The translations under genes and the position numbers were made by a program. From an uncultured Myxococcales bacterium (lineage in GTDB: Bacteria > Myxococcota_A > UBA9042), in the NCBI GenBank assembly GCA_903924465.1, contig CAIYBN010000090.1, forward strand, positions 1-64,000: a stretch of DNA of 64,000 bases, written 5' to 3'. Positions 45,006 through 52,916 of the stretch are shown in pieces (positions within the stretch are counted from its first letter, which is position 1; the number at the start of each line of letters is the position of its first letter). Under the pieces are notes generated by a model. That model was not told the DNA's origin and did not search any database. It worked only from the letters and a program-made list of their open reading frames with translations.

Positions 45006-45630
45006 TCGCGCTGCCGTGACCGGACTGCCCAGGGCCATGGAAGCTGCATCACCGGACCCGCAGCCGCAGGACAAACGGGCGTGGCGGGCGTGGGCTGACA
45101 GTCTGCATCGCGCGCGCTCGGCGCAGGCGCGTCAGCAGCATTCGCGCGTGCTCGTGACCCAGGTGACGCAGCGCGTGGCGCAGATCGGTGCGCATGTGGT
45201 CGGGCTGTATAGTCCGATTGGTGCCGAACTGGAGACCCGTGAGCTGGCGCACGCGCTGCTGCTGCAAGGTGTCCAGCTTGCCTACCCGCGCGTCCGACCG
45301 ACGGGTGAGGCCATGGACTTCGCGCTGACGACGGCTCCCGCCGCGCTGCAACCGCGGCCGCGCAGTCGGTTGTTGGAGCCCGTTGGGCCGGCGTTGGCGC
45401 CTGAACAGCTCGATTGCGTCGTCGTGCCGGCGCAGGCCGTGCGCCCGGATGGCAAGCGGCTCGGGCGTGGTGGCGGCTACTTTGACCGATACCTGCCGTT
45501 GTTGCGCGCAAACGCCGTCACGATTGCGGTTTGTCCTGCGGCGTGTGTCGTTGCTTGGCAGCCAACTGAACCGCACGACCAGGCGCTCGATCTCGTCTGC
45601 ACTGAACACGGCCTCGCCGCGCTGAGCTGA
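44995..45630 (+). CDS. 5-formyltetrahydrofolate cyclo-ligase
   Basis: 211 residues; GGAG lies 7-8 bases before the ATG at 44995. The enzyme converts 5-formyl-THF to 5,10-methenyl-THF with ATP. The ligand-binding signature LGRGGGYFDRYL and VVVPAQAVRPDGKRLG are clear, and YSPIGAELETREL lies in the N-terminal half. It belongs to the zapA transcript and is followed 6 bp later by gtrA. Confidence 0.92.
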   Translation: MAGDRAAVTGLPRAMEAASPDPQPQDKRAWRAWADSLHRARSAQARQQHSRVLVTQVTQRVAQIGAHVVGLYSPIGAELETRELAHALLLQGVQLAYPRVRPTGEAMDFALTTAPAALQPRPRSRLLEPVGPALAPEQLDCVVVPAQAVRPDGKRLGRGGGYFDRYLPLLRANAVTIAVCPAACVVAWQPTEPHDQALDLVCTEHGLAALS

Positions 45631-45636
45631 ACTTCG

Positions 45637-46104
45637 ATGGCAGATTCGCAAACGGTGACGAGCCTACACAAGCGCCAATTCATTCTGTTTTGCATCGTTG
45701 GCGCGTCTGGCGTGCTCGTGAACATGGCCGTCTTTGCCGCGGTGCTGTGGGCGTTGCCCAAGGACGCGCTGGGTTCGGCAACGACCCATGTCGCTGCCGT
45801 CGCTGGCTGGATCGCGTCGGTGACCAGCAACTTCATCCTGAACGACCGTCTGACATTTGCCGCCCACGACTTTCACCATGTCGGCGTGCAGCGGCTCTGG
45901 CGCTATTACCTGGGCGCGTTGAGTGGTCTCGGCCTGCAACTGGGGATTCTGACGCTTGCGCTGCGCTGGCTGCCGGTGGAGATGCCGCTGCCGATGTGGA
46001 ATGCCGCGCGCAAGCTCCTTGGCAACCTGACGGGCATCGGCGTCGGCACCATCGCCAACTACGTCGTCGCGCGATTTTGGGTCTTTCGCAAGCGCGCGGT
46101 CTAA
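45637..46104 (+). CDS. GtrA-family membrane protein
   Basis: 155 residues with four predicted membrane helices. The first helix region FILFCIVGASGVLVNMAVF and NYVVARFWVFRK at the end are GtrA hallmarks. Family members are proposed to flip polyprenyl-linked sugars or help surface polysaccharide assembly. The substrate here is unknown. The stop overlaps that of the GGDEF-like gene on the other strand by 4 bp. Confidence 0.9.
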   Translation: MADSQTVTSLHKRQFILFCIVGASGVLVNMAVFAAVLWALPKDALGSATTHVAAVAGWIASVTSNFILNDRLTFAAHDFHHVGVQRLWRYYLGALSGLGLQLGILTLALRWLPVEMPLPMWNAARKLLGNLTGIGVGTIANYVVARFWVFRKRAV

Positions 46105-46982
46105 CCCAGCAACGTCTCGACGTCTTTCAGCATTTGCCGCGCCCACAGGACTGGCGGTGGCGGCGATTCTGGCGCGCCACTTGCGACGATACCGGCGCGC
46201 ATGCGCACAGCGCGACCATCCGCGAGCGGCGCCAGCGCCATCGCGGTATGCACGCGCTGCGAGGCCACTTCGCCGCCGGCGCCATCCGTGTGTGTCAGCA
46301 CGACGTGAAGTCGATTCGGCTTCAGGCGAAACACGACATCGGTCTGGCGCAACGCGGTCTGCACGCGCTCGCCGAGCTCCCGCAGGATCGCCGCGTCCAC
46401 CGCCGCCGCAGTGAACTTGCCCTTCACCTCGATCTCCGGCTGCAGCCCCAGCAGCGTTGTCTGAATGCCGTAGCGTTGGCCACGACGCAGCTCGATTGGC
46501 AGCAGAAACTCGAATTGGCGCAGGCCAAACAGGCCGGTTTCCACATCGCGCAGGCTCTGATCGCCTGTCTCGCCGAGCGCCGCGGCCAGCGCCCGCTCCA
46601 TCGTCTTGCGCGGCGTGTCGTCCTCGATCACGGCCAACGCAGTCGCCGCACCCAGATCTTCGACCCGCCGCAGCCGGACACGCACGTCCATGGCCACGCC
46701 GCCCAGAGTTATCCGCAGCGCTTCGTCTAAATCCAGAATTGTATCCGGATCTTCCATCGCGACCGTAAACGTGCCAGCCAGCCGTTGCGCGGCGTCGCTC
46801 GGCAGGACGTCGCCAAAAAACGTCTTGCCGCGCGCATCCCGGTGCAGGGAACGCGCCAGCAGCGGCGGCACAGGACCGTGAGCGATCACCGTACCTTCCT
46901 GGTCGAGCAACCATGCGCCGGGCCATTGGGCGACGAGCCGGACCGCCTCGCTCTGCTGGATTCTCTCGACGTGTCTCTTCAT
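46101..46982 (-). CDS. PAS plus degenerate GGDEF-like protein
   Basis: 293 residues from the ATG at 46982 (GGAGG upstream). Residues ~10-120 look like a PAS sensor (AWLLDQEGTVIAHGP). The rest follows the GGDEF fold order: DVETGLFGLRQFEFLLPIELRRGQRYG, LREL..RVQTALRQTDVVFRL. However, the catalytic R.GGDEF loop is replaced by RLKPNRLHVVL and no RxxD inhibitory site is seen. It should not make cyclic di-GMP. It may be a nucleotide-binding or purely structural effector. Confidence 0.72.
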   Translation of the reverse strand: MKRHVERIQQSEAVRLVAQWPGAWLLDQEGTVIAHGPVPPLLARSLHRDARGKTFFGDVLPSDAAQRLAGTFTVAMEDPDTILDLDEALRITLGGVAMDVRVRLRRVEDLGAATALAVIEDDTPRKTMERALAAALGETGDQSLRDVETGLFGLRQFEFLLPIELRRGQRYGIQTTLLGLQPEIEVKGKFTAAAVDAAILRELGERVQTALRQTDVVFRLKPNRLHVVLTHTDGAGGEVASQRVHTAMALAPLADGRAVRMRAGIVASGAPESPPPPVLWARQMLKDVETLLG

Positions 46983-47054
46983 CCTTGCCTCCGCACGGAC
47001 CATAGCATTGCCGTCCCGTGCTTGGCAGTCCAGAATTGCGGTTGGAGGTGTCCG

Positions 47055-47426
47055 ATGGCCCATTCTGCCGAGTTCGAAGCGCTGTGTCAGGCCGCGCGCG
47101 ACCACATTCGCGAAGCCTCGATTGCCGAAGTGCGCGGCCGCCTGTCGATTGGCGCGCCGTTTGTGCTGGTCGATGTCCGCGAGGACAATGAATGGCAAAA
47201 GGGTCATATTTCCGGAGCGATCCATCTGGGCCGCGGCATTCTGGAGCGGGACGTCATCGAGGCGATTCCGGCCAAGAACACCGAGATCGTGCTGTACTGC
47301 GGCGGCGGCTTCCGCTCGGCTTTGTCCGCAGAAAGCTTGGAAAAAATGGGCTACACGAACGTGTGGTCGATGGCCGGTGGCTGGCGATCGTGGACCGCGG
47401 CCGGCTTGCCGACGACCGTTCCCTGA
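47055..47426 (+). CDS. Rhodanese-domain protein (sulfurtransferase)
   Basis: 123 residues with TTGGAGG before the ATG. The rhodanese fold reads FVLVDVREDNEWQKGHISGAIHLGRG, and the active-site cysteine loop is YCGGGFRSALSAESL (Cys in CGGGFR). A GWRSW stretch closes the domain. Single-domain rhodaneses deliver sulfane sulfur to various acceptors; no dedicated partner is adjacent. It converges with hflX. Confidence 0.92.
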   Translation: MAHSAEFEALCQAARDHIREASIAEVRGRLSIGAPFVLVDVREDNEWQKGHISGAIHLGRGILERDVIEAIPAKNTEIVLYCGGGFRSALSAESLEKMGYTNVWSMAGGWRSWTAAGLPTTVP

Positions 47427-47429
47427 CCG

Positions 47430-49133
47430 CTATGCTGCATCGTGCGGCGTCCATTCTTCTACGATTTCAGTCATGTGTGGAACGCGCTGGCGTGCGGCCA
47501 GCACGGCTGCTTCCACCGTCGCCATCAGCTCCGGCAAGCCCTCACGCGTCACGCTCGACGTCAAGAGCGCCCGCCGCTGCGACGCCACTTCGCGCACGGT
47601 CGCCGGATCGTCGATGGCGTCGCACTTGTTCAGCACCACCAGGCGCGCTTTCTCAGCCATGTCGTGTTCCGACAGAATCCGTTCCACAGCGCGGAGTTGT
47701 GCCTCAAGCTGCGGATGGCTCGCATCGCACACAATCAGCAGCAAGTCGGCGTTCTGCGCCTCCTCCAGTGTCGCTTCAAACGCACCCAGCAGCTCCTTGG
47801 GTAGATCGCGAATGAAACCAACGGTATCCGTCAGCACGACGGTCGTGCCTTCAGGCATCCGCACGCGCCGCGACGTCGGGTCCAGCGTGGCAAACAACAG
47901 GTTCTCGATGTAGGCGTCCGACTTGGCCAGGGCATTCAGCAGGCTCGACTTGCCGACGTTGGTATAGCCAACCAACGCGGCGCTCGGCGTGTCGTTGAGC
48001 GTGCGGCCTTTGCGCCGCGTCGCGCGGTCCTTGCGCAGCTTCTTCAACTGCTCCTCGATGCGGTGAATGCGCTCCCGCGCCCGCCGCCGATCGACTTCCA
48101 GCTTTGTTTCACCCGGACCAATCGCGCCGATGCCGCCAGTCAGCCGGCTGAGCGCATTGTCGCGATCGCCCAAGCGCGGCAGGGAGTAACGCAGCTGCGC
48201 GAGCTCCACTTGCAGTCGACCATCCGCTGACTTGGCGCGCCCGGCGAAGATGTCGAGAATGAGCTGCGTGCGATCGAGAACCTTGGAATCGGCCTGGATG
48301 GAAATTGCCTTGGCCTGCGATGGGCTCAACTCGCGGTCAAAGATCAGCAGCGTCGCGTCCGTCTGCATCGCCTTCAGCTTGATCTCACTGAGCTTTCCTG
48401 CGCCGAGCAAGGTGCGCGCGTCCACCTCGCGTTTGCGTTGGATCACCCGTCCGACAACCTGCACCCGCGCCGTGCGCGCCAATTCCTCCAATTCGTTCAA
48501 GCTGTCCTCGGCGTCGGTCCGCGACTCGGGCCCCACATGGATGAGCAGCGCCGTCTCGCGGGCATTGACCACGCGCCCCGCCGGCCGCGTTCGTCCGAGC
48601 TGTTCGTCCAGCGACTTCAGCAATTCCTGGACGTCCAGCGATTCCGCTGGCCACCGCATCGGCGCCAACAGGGTCACCGGCCGCACGGATTTGTGGTCCG
48701 CCGCCAGCGAATCGGCCGCCAGATGACCGACGTACGCCAGATCGGGCACGCCACGACGGTGGGTCACAGCGCAGATCAGGTCCAGGCCAAGGCGCGCCAG
48801 ATCGTTCTGATCATCCTCGGAGAGCGGCTCGTTCTTCAGGTGGACGTGGACCAGCCGCAGCCCGCGCAGACGACCGCTTTCGGCGCCCCAGCGTCCCAGA
48901 TCGGGCAGCAGCAGTTCGTGATCATCGCCACACAGGACGTGCGTCACTTCGCCGCGCCGATCGATCAGCACACCCACCTGCCGGCCAATGCGCACCGCCA
49001 GCCCGACCATGCGTTGCACCAGCGCGTCCGACGCCAGCTCGCGCGCTTCCGACGGGTGGTGGTACAGACGTTCCAGCCCAGCGCGCTCGATCGCACCCAG
49101 ACCACTCAGGTTTCCATGAATTCTTTGTGACAA
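47430..49133 (-). CDS. hflX: Ribosome-associated GTPase HflX
   Basis: 567 residues. HflX splits stalled or stressed 70S ribosomes. The subdomain RDATLLIFDRELSPSQ-like stretch, GIGAIGPGETKLEVDRR, and G1 GYTNVGKSSLLNAL (~residue 390), G3 DTVGFIRDLP and G4 NKCD are present. An N-terminal ~190-residue extension is of the kind seen in myxobacterial HflX. The only plausible start is TTG at 49133, since a stop lies 8 codons upstream and no ATG or GTG intervenes before IHGNLSGL. It follows the spike gene by 45 bp. Confidence 0.92.
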   Translation of the reverse strand: MSQRIHGNLSGLGAIERAGLERLYHHPSEARELASDALVQRMVGLAVRIGRQVGVLIDRRGEVTHVLCGDDHELLLPDLGRWGAESGRLRGLRLVHVHLKNEPLSEDDQNDLARLGLDLICAVTHRRGVPDLAYVGHLAADSLAADHKSVRPVTLLAPMRWPAESLDVQELLKSLDEQLGRTRPAGRVVNARETALLIHVGPESRTDAEDSLNELEELARTARVQVVGRVIQRKREVDARTLLGAGKLSEIKLKAMQTDATLLIFDRELSPSQAKAISIQADSKVLDRTQLILDIFAGRAKSADGRLQVELAQLRYSLPRLGDRDNALSRLTGGIGAIGPGETKLEVDRRRARERIHRIEEQLKKLRKDRATRRKGRTLNDTPSAALVGYTNVGKSSLLNALAKSDAYIENLLFATLDPTSRRVRMPEGTTVVLTDTVGFIRDLPKELLGAFEATLEEAQNADLLLIVCDASHPQLEAQLRAVERILSEHDMAEKARLVVLNKCDAIDDPATVREVASQRRALLTSSVTREGLPELMATVEAAVLAARQRVPHMTEIVEEWTPHDAA

Positions 49134-49178
49134 GAGTGAACAACTCGCTCAGCCAATGATGGCCGGATTCAAGGTAGG

Positions 49179-49973
49179 TCAATTCAGGTTGATCGTCGCG
49201 CCTTTGAGCGTCATCGTCGCGGAAGATTTCACGTCCATCGTCGCGCCCGCCTTCAATTCCGTTGCCTCGCCCGATTCCTGTTTGATGGACGCTGACGCCT
49301 TGACCACGAGATCCTTGCAGTCCAGCGTCAGCGTCTTCTCGGTCTTCAGCAGCATATCGCCGGTCTTGCACGCGATCGTGATCTTCTTCGCCTTCGTGTC
49401 GATCAGGATGTAGTGCTCCTGCGTGTGGTCGTAAATCTCGATCTGGTCCACATCGCCTGACTGATCGAGGCAAATCCAGTGGCCGTCGCGCTGCTTCGGG
49501 TTCTTCTCGGTGTCCGCTGGCGGCACTTTGGTCTGCAAAACGATGCGCTCGGTCTGGTCGTCCTTCTTGTCGACGAACTGGAGCATGTGCCCGGAACGGC
49601 TGCGGATATCGCGAAAATCGTTCTTGCCGCTCTGGCCTTCGTTGTTGTGCGTCGGCAGATCGACGCCGTTCCACAGCGAACCCAGCACGAATGGCCGGCG
49701 CACATCGCCGTGTTCAAAAGCGACCAGCACTTCATCGTCGACTTCTGGCAGCCAGAAGGCGCCGCGCTGGTGGCCGGCCATGAAAGAGGTCATCCGGCAC
49801 CACGTCGAGCGAAAGTCCTCGGCGTCGGCCTTGTCCGTGTACTGGCCCGCTTCGCTGACCCACGGGTACTTGACCTTGATGCGGTAGTGCTTGTCCGGGT
49901 CTTTGTTGTCGACCACGACGCCAACGACGACGCCTTGCACTTTGAACGGCTCGCGTTTGCCGCGGTCAAGCAT
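49179..49973 (-). CDS. Phage baseplate V/VgrG-like spike protein
   Basis: 264 residues. The first ~100 form the gp5/gpV OB-fold domain: VVVGVVVDNKDPDKHYRIKVKYPW, FWLPEVDDEVLVAFEHGD, RRPFVLGSLWNG are standard in VgrG and contractile-tail spikes. Then comes a repetitive strand region, ending in the triple-beta-helix pattern (ATMDVKSSATMTLKGATINLN). The N-terminal VgrG gp27-like half is absent. No sheath, tube, ATPase or effector gene lies nearby, so it is an orphan part of a contractile injection system or an independent spike module. Confidence 0.85.
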   Translation of the reverse strand: MLDRGKREPFKVQGVVVGVVVDNKDPDKHYRIKVKYPWVSEAGQYTDKADAEDFRSTWCRMTSFMAGHQRGAFWLPEVDDEVLVAFEHGDVRRPFVLGSLWNGVDLPTHNNEGQSGKNDFRDIRSRSGHMLQFVDKKDDQTERIVLQTKVPPADTEKNPKQRDGHWICLDQSGDVDQIEIYDHTQEHYILIDTKAKKITIACKTGDMLLKTEKTLTLDCKDLVVKASASIKQESGEATELKAGATMDVKSSATMTLKGATINLN

Positions 49974-50028
49974 GGACAGGTCCCCCGCCCCAAAGCGTAC
50001 GCGCGCCGAAGTCCGCTCGCAACCGCGC

Positions 50029-50358
50029 TTACTTCATGTTGGCCGGGCCCTTGGCCTTCAAGCAATCCGCTTTGAACTTCTTGAACTCGTCGCCCTTCTT
50101 GCCCTTGGCCGCTGCCATGCACGCCTTCATCGCGTCCTTGCCGGACAACGGACCAGCGGCTGGAGCCTCGGCCGCAGCAGGCGCGCCGGCTTTGAGACAC
50201 TCGGACATGAACTTCTTGCGTTCGTCGCCCTTCAGCGCTTTGTCCGCAGCCTCTTTGTTGCAGGTCTTCATCTTCTCCTGCTGGGCATTGGCGGCAAACG
50301 CCGGCACGGCGGAAAGAGCGAACGTTGCGGCGATAACAGTGGCGAACAACTTCTTCAT
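50029..50358 (-). CDS. PsiF-repeat exported protein
   Basis: 109 residues from the ATG at 50358 (AGGAG upstream). A signal peptide ends at AFA. Two PsiF-type repeats follow: KMKTCNKEAADKALKGDERKKFMSECL and AMKACMAAAKGKKGDEFKKFKADCL, each with paired cysteines, separated by an Ala/Pro linker. The family is known from E. coli as phosphate-starvation-inducible. Function is unknown; regulation by phosphate here is not shown by the sequence. Confidence 0.82.
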   Translation of the reverse strand: MKKLFATVIAATFALSAVPAFAANAQQEKMKTCNKEAADKALKGDERKKFMSECLKAGAPAAAEAPAAGPLSGKDAMKACMAAAKGKKGDEFKKFKADCLKAKGPANMK

Positions 50359-50496
50359 GACGAACTCCTGACGATAGGTCTGCGGCCCCAAATGACGATC
50401 GCGCGGCGACGTGCCAGGCGCTCATGGTAGCGAATGCAAGCGTAGCGGATTTGATTCCGCCGTCTACCCGCCAAGCGCCGATCAGCGACCCGAGCC

Positions 50497-50525
50497 TTGA
50501 CGCAAGCGCGTCACTGCGCTATCTC
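50497..50525 (+). promoter_or_regulatory. Candidate promoter of the nuo operon
   Basis: TTGACG, 17-bp spacer, TATCTC. Transcription would start near 50532, about 28 nt before the nuoA ATG. It lies in a 201-bp divergent region shared with the PsiF-type gene. Confidence 0.45.
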
Positions 50526-50559
50526 CGCCGCGGCCTTCGAGAGGCCTTCCTGGAGCACC

Positions 50560-50943
50560 ATGCTCGCCAGTCAATACGGCTACATTTCCATCCTCGTCAT
50601 GCTTGCGGTCGTCGCGGCGATGGGCGTTGGTATTCTTGTGATCAATCGCTTGGTTGGACCGCGCAGATCGTCCGCCGTCAAGGACGCGCCGTTTGAATGC
50701 GGCTCGGAATTGATCGGCGACGGCCGCCATCGGTTCAGCGTCAAGTTCTACCTCGTCGCGATCTTCTTCATCGTGTTCGATATCGAATCGGTGTTCATGT
50801 ACCCGTGGGCATCGCTGTTCCGCGAGATGGTCGGCGAGCCGCTGATTGGCTGGTCGACCTTTGGCGAAATGTTTATTTTCATTGGTATTCTCGGCGCTGG
50901 CTTGGCCTATGTATGGCGGCGCGGCGCTCTCGACTGGGAATAG
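50560..50943 (+). CDS. nuoA: NADH-quinone oxidoreductase subunit A
   Basis: 127 residues from the ATG at 50560 (TGGAGC upstream). Three membrane helices. The conserved loop FECGSELIGDGRHRFSVKFYLVAIFFIVFDIE contains the Cys of the loop near the quinone site and the invariant acidic residues of helix 2. It forms part of the junction between the membrane and peripheral arms of complex I. nuoB, which normally follows, is missing: 92 bp lead straight to nuoC. Confidence 0.93.
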   Translation: MLASQYGYISILVMLAVVAAMGVGILVINRLVGPRRSSAVKDAPFECGSELIGDGRHRFSVKFYLVAIFFIVFDIESVFMYPWASLFREMVGEPLIGWSTFGEMFIFIGILGAGLAYVWRRGALDWE

Positions 50944-51035
50944 GACGCAGGCGGAGAATCGGCCACGCGCGGGTATGACCGTAGCGCGGCGCCAAACGCC
51001 GGCGGGCGACGCTTCCTGGCATCGGAGCTGATGAC

Positions 51036-51602
51036 ATGTCCCAATCGCTAATTGACCTGCTGCGCACCGTCAAACCCAGGGCCATCCTGGGCAGCCACAG
51101 TCAGGCTGGCGACGCCACCGTGCTGGTGCCGCGCGAGCAACTGCTCGATGTCATGACGTTTCTGCGCGACGATCCGCGCTGCCGCATGGATGTCCTGATC
51201 GACGTCACGGCCGTGGATTACTCGGAATACGACCCGGCGCTGCGCCATTGCGTGACGCCGCTGGATGCCGGCGATTCGGCGCAGCTGCCGCGCTTTGAAG
51301 TCGTGTACCACCTGCTGTCGATGCCGCACCGCAATCGCATTCGCGTGAAAGTGGCGTTGGCGGAAGACGATTTCCACCTGCCGACGATGTGCAGCCTGTG
51401 GATCGCAGCCAACTGGGGCGAGCGCGAGGCGTACGACATGTTCGGCGTCCAGTTTGACGGTCACCCCGATCTGCGGCGCGTGCTGATGTACGACGAGTTC
51501 GTCGGCCATCCGCTTCGCAAGGATTTTGCCCAGCGCGGCTACCAACCGCTGGTGCCGATGCCGAACCTGGCGGACTACGCCGACAACGAGACTTACCGCT
51601 AA
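51036..51602 (+). CDS. nuoC: NADH-quinone oxidoreductase subunit C
   Basis: 188 residues; GGAGC lies before the ATG. The 30-kDa subunit signature is present: NWGEREAYDMFGVQFDGHPDLRRVLM and GHPLRKDF. It belongs to the peripheral arm next to NuoD and NuoB. It is not fused to NuoD. Spacing to nuoD is 48 bp. Confidence 0.95.
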   Translation: MSQSLIDLLRTVKPRAILGSHSQAGDATVLVPREQLLDVMTFLRDDPRCRMDVLIDVTAVDYSEYDPALRHCVTPLDAGDSAQLPRFEVVYHLLSMPHRNRIRVKVALAEDDFHLPTMCSLWIAANWGEREAYDMFGVQFDGHPDLRRVLMYDEFVGHPLRKDFAQRGYQPLVPMPNLADYADNETYR

Positions 51603-51650
51603 CACGCGGACCACAGCCAGCACGCGATCAGCCGGAAAGCGGAGCCGAAG

Positions 51651-52886
51651 ATGACCATGACCGCCAGCCAAAAGCTCACGCAAATCCGCTCCGAACTGCG
51701 CACGGAAGAAGCGGAAATCGTCAATGACAAGATGATCATCAACATGGGCCCGTCGCATCCGGCGACCCACGGTACGGTGAAATTTGTTCTGACGCTGGAC
51801 GGCGAGACCGTGGACGACGTGGCGATCACGATCGGTTACCTGCACCGCGGTTTTGAGAAGATGGCCGAAGCGGGCACGTGGCAGCAGGTCCTGCCGTACA
51901 CCGATCGCCTGAACTACGTGTCGCCGCTCATCAACAACGTCGGCTACGTCGGCGCGGTGGAGAAACTGTGGGGCGTGGAGATCACGCCGCGCGCCAAGTA
52001 CATCCGCATGCTGATTTCCGAGCTCAGCCGTCTGACGGATCACCTGACGTCGATCGCCGCGGGTGCGCTGGAACTTGGCGGATTTACACCGTTTCTCTAC
52101 GCGGTTGAAGCGCGCGAAGCGCTCTACCCGCTGGTGGAAGAATTGACCGGCGCCCGCCTGACCGCCTCGTACACGCGCATCGGCGGCCTGGCGAAGGACC
52201 TGCCGGATGGCTACGAGCAGCACATGAACGCCGCGCTGGCGCACATGGAAGGCCTGATGATCAAGGTCGACAAGCTGTTGACCAAGAACCGAATTTTCTA
52301 CGATCGCATGATGCACACCGGCGTGCTGAGCCAGGAAGACGCCATCAGCTCCGGCTGCACCGGCGTGATGCTGCGCTGCACCGGCGTTGACTGGGATTTG
52401 CGCAAGCATCAGCCCTATTTGGCCTACAACGAGCTGGATTTTGACGTCATCGTCGGTTCGCGCGGCGACAACTACGATCGCTACCTGTGCCGTTTCGAAG
52501 AAATCGGTCAGTCGGTCAAGATGATTCGGCAGATCTTCAAGCAGCTGCCCGGCGGGCCGATCAACGTCGGCGATTGGCACGTGTGCTTGCCGCCGAAAGA
52601 CGCGGTCTACAACTCGATTGAGGGCATGATCGCTCACTTCAAGTTGGTCACGGAAGGTCATCAAGTGCCGCCGGGCGAAGCCTATTTCGCCGTGGAAGGC
52701 GGCAATGGCGAAGTGGGTTTCCACATCGTCAGCCAGGGCAACGGTCGGCCGTATCGCGTCAAGGTGCGCCCGCCGTGCTTCTATGCCATGGGCATTCTGA
52801 AAAAGATGATTGTCGGCCATATGTTGGCGGACATCATTCCGACCTTTGACACGTTGAACATGATCGGCGGCGAAGTCGATCGTTGA
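51651..52886 (+). CDS. nuoD: NADH-quinone oxidoreductase subunit D
   Basis: 411 residues. This 49-kDa subunit lines the quinone cavity. Diagnostic stretches are NMGPSHPATHGTVKFVLTLDGE (with the quinone-binding His pair), IGYLHRGFEKMAE, and the C-terminal FDTLNMIGGEVDR. No NiFe-hydrogenase cysteines are present, so it is complex I rather than a group 4 hydrogenase. nuoG follows after 30 bp. Confidence 0.96.
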   Translation: MTMTASQKLTQIRSELRTEEAEIVNDKMIINMGPSHPATHGTVKFVLTLDGETVDDVAITIGYLHRGFEKMAEAGTWQQVLPYTDRLNYVSPLINNVGYVGAVEKLWGVEITPRAKYIRMLISELSRLTDHLTSIAAGALELGGFTPFLYAVEAREALYPLVEELTGARLTASYTRIGGLAKDLPDGYEQHMNAALAHMEGLMIKVDKLLTKNRIFYDRMMHTGVLSQEDAISSGCTGVMLRCTGVDWDLRKHQPYLAYNELDFDVIVGSRGDNYDRYLCRFEEIGQSVKMIRQIFKQLPGGPINVGDWHVCLPPKDAVYNSIEGMIAHFKLVTEGHQVPPGEAYFAVEGGNGEVGFHIVSQGNGRPYRVKVRPPCFYAMGILKKMIVGHMLADIIPTFDTLNMIGGEVDR

Positions 52887-52916
52887 CCCTTTCCGGGTCC
52901 GTTGCGCGAGGCAGTG

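Noticed and set aside
44995-45010. 6S RNA between zapA and the cyclo-ligase gene
   Set aside because: The position is classic in gammaproteobacteria, but the two genes overlap here, leaving no room.
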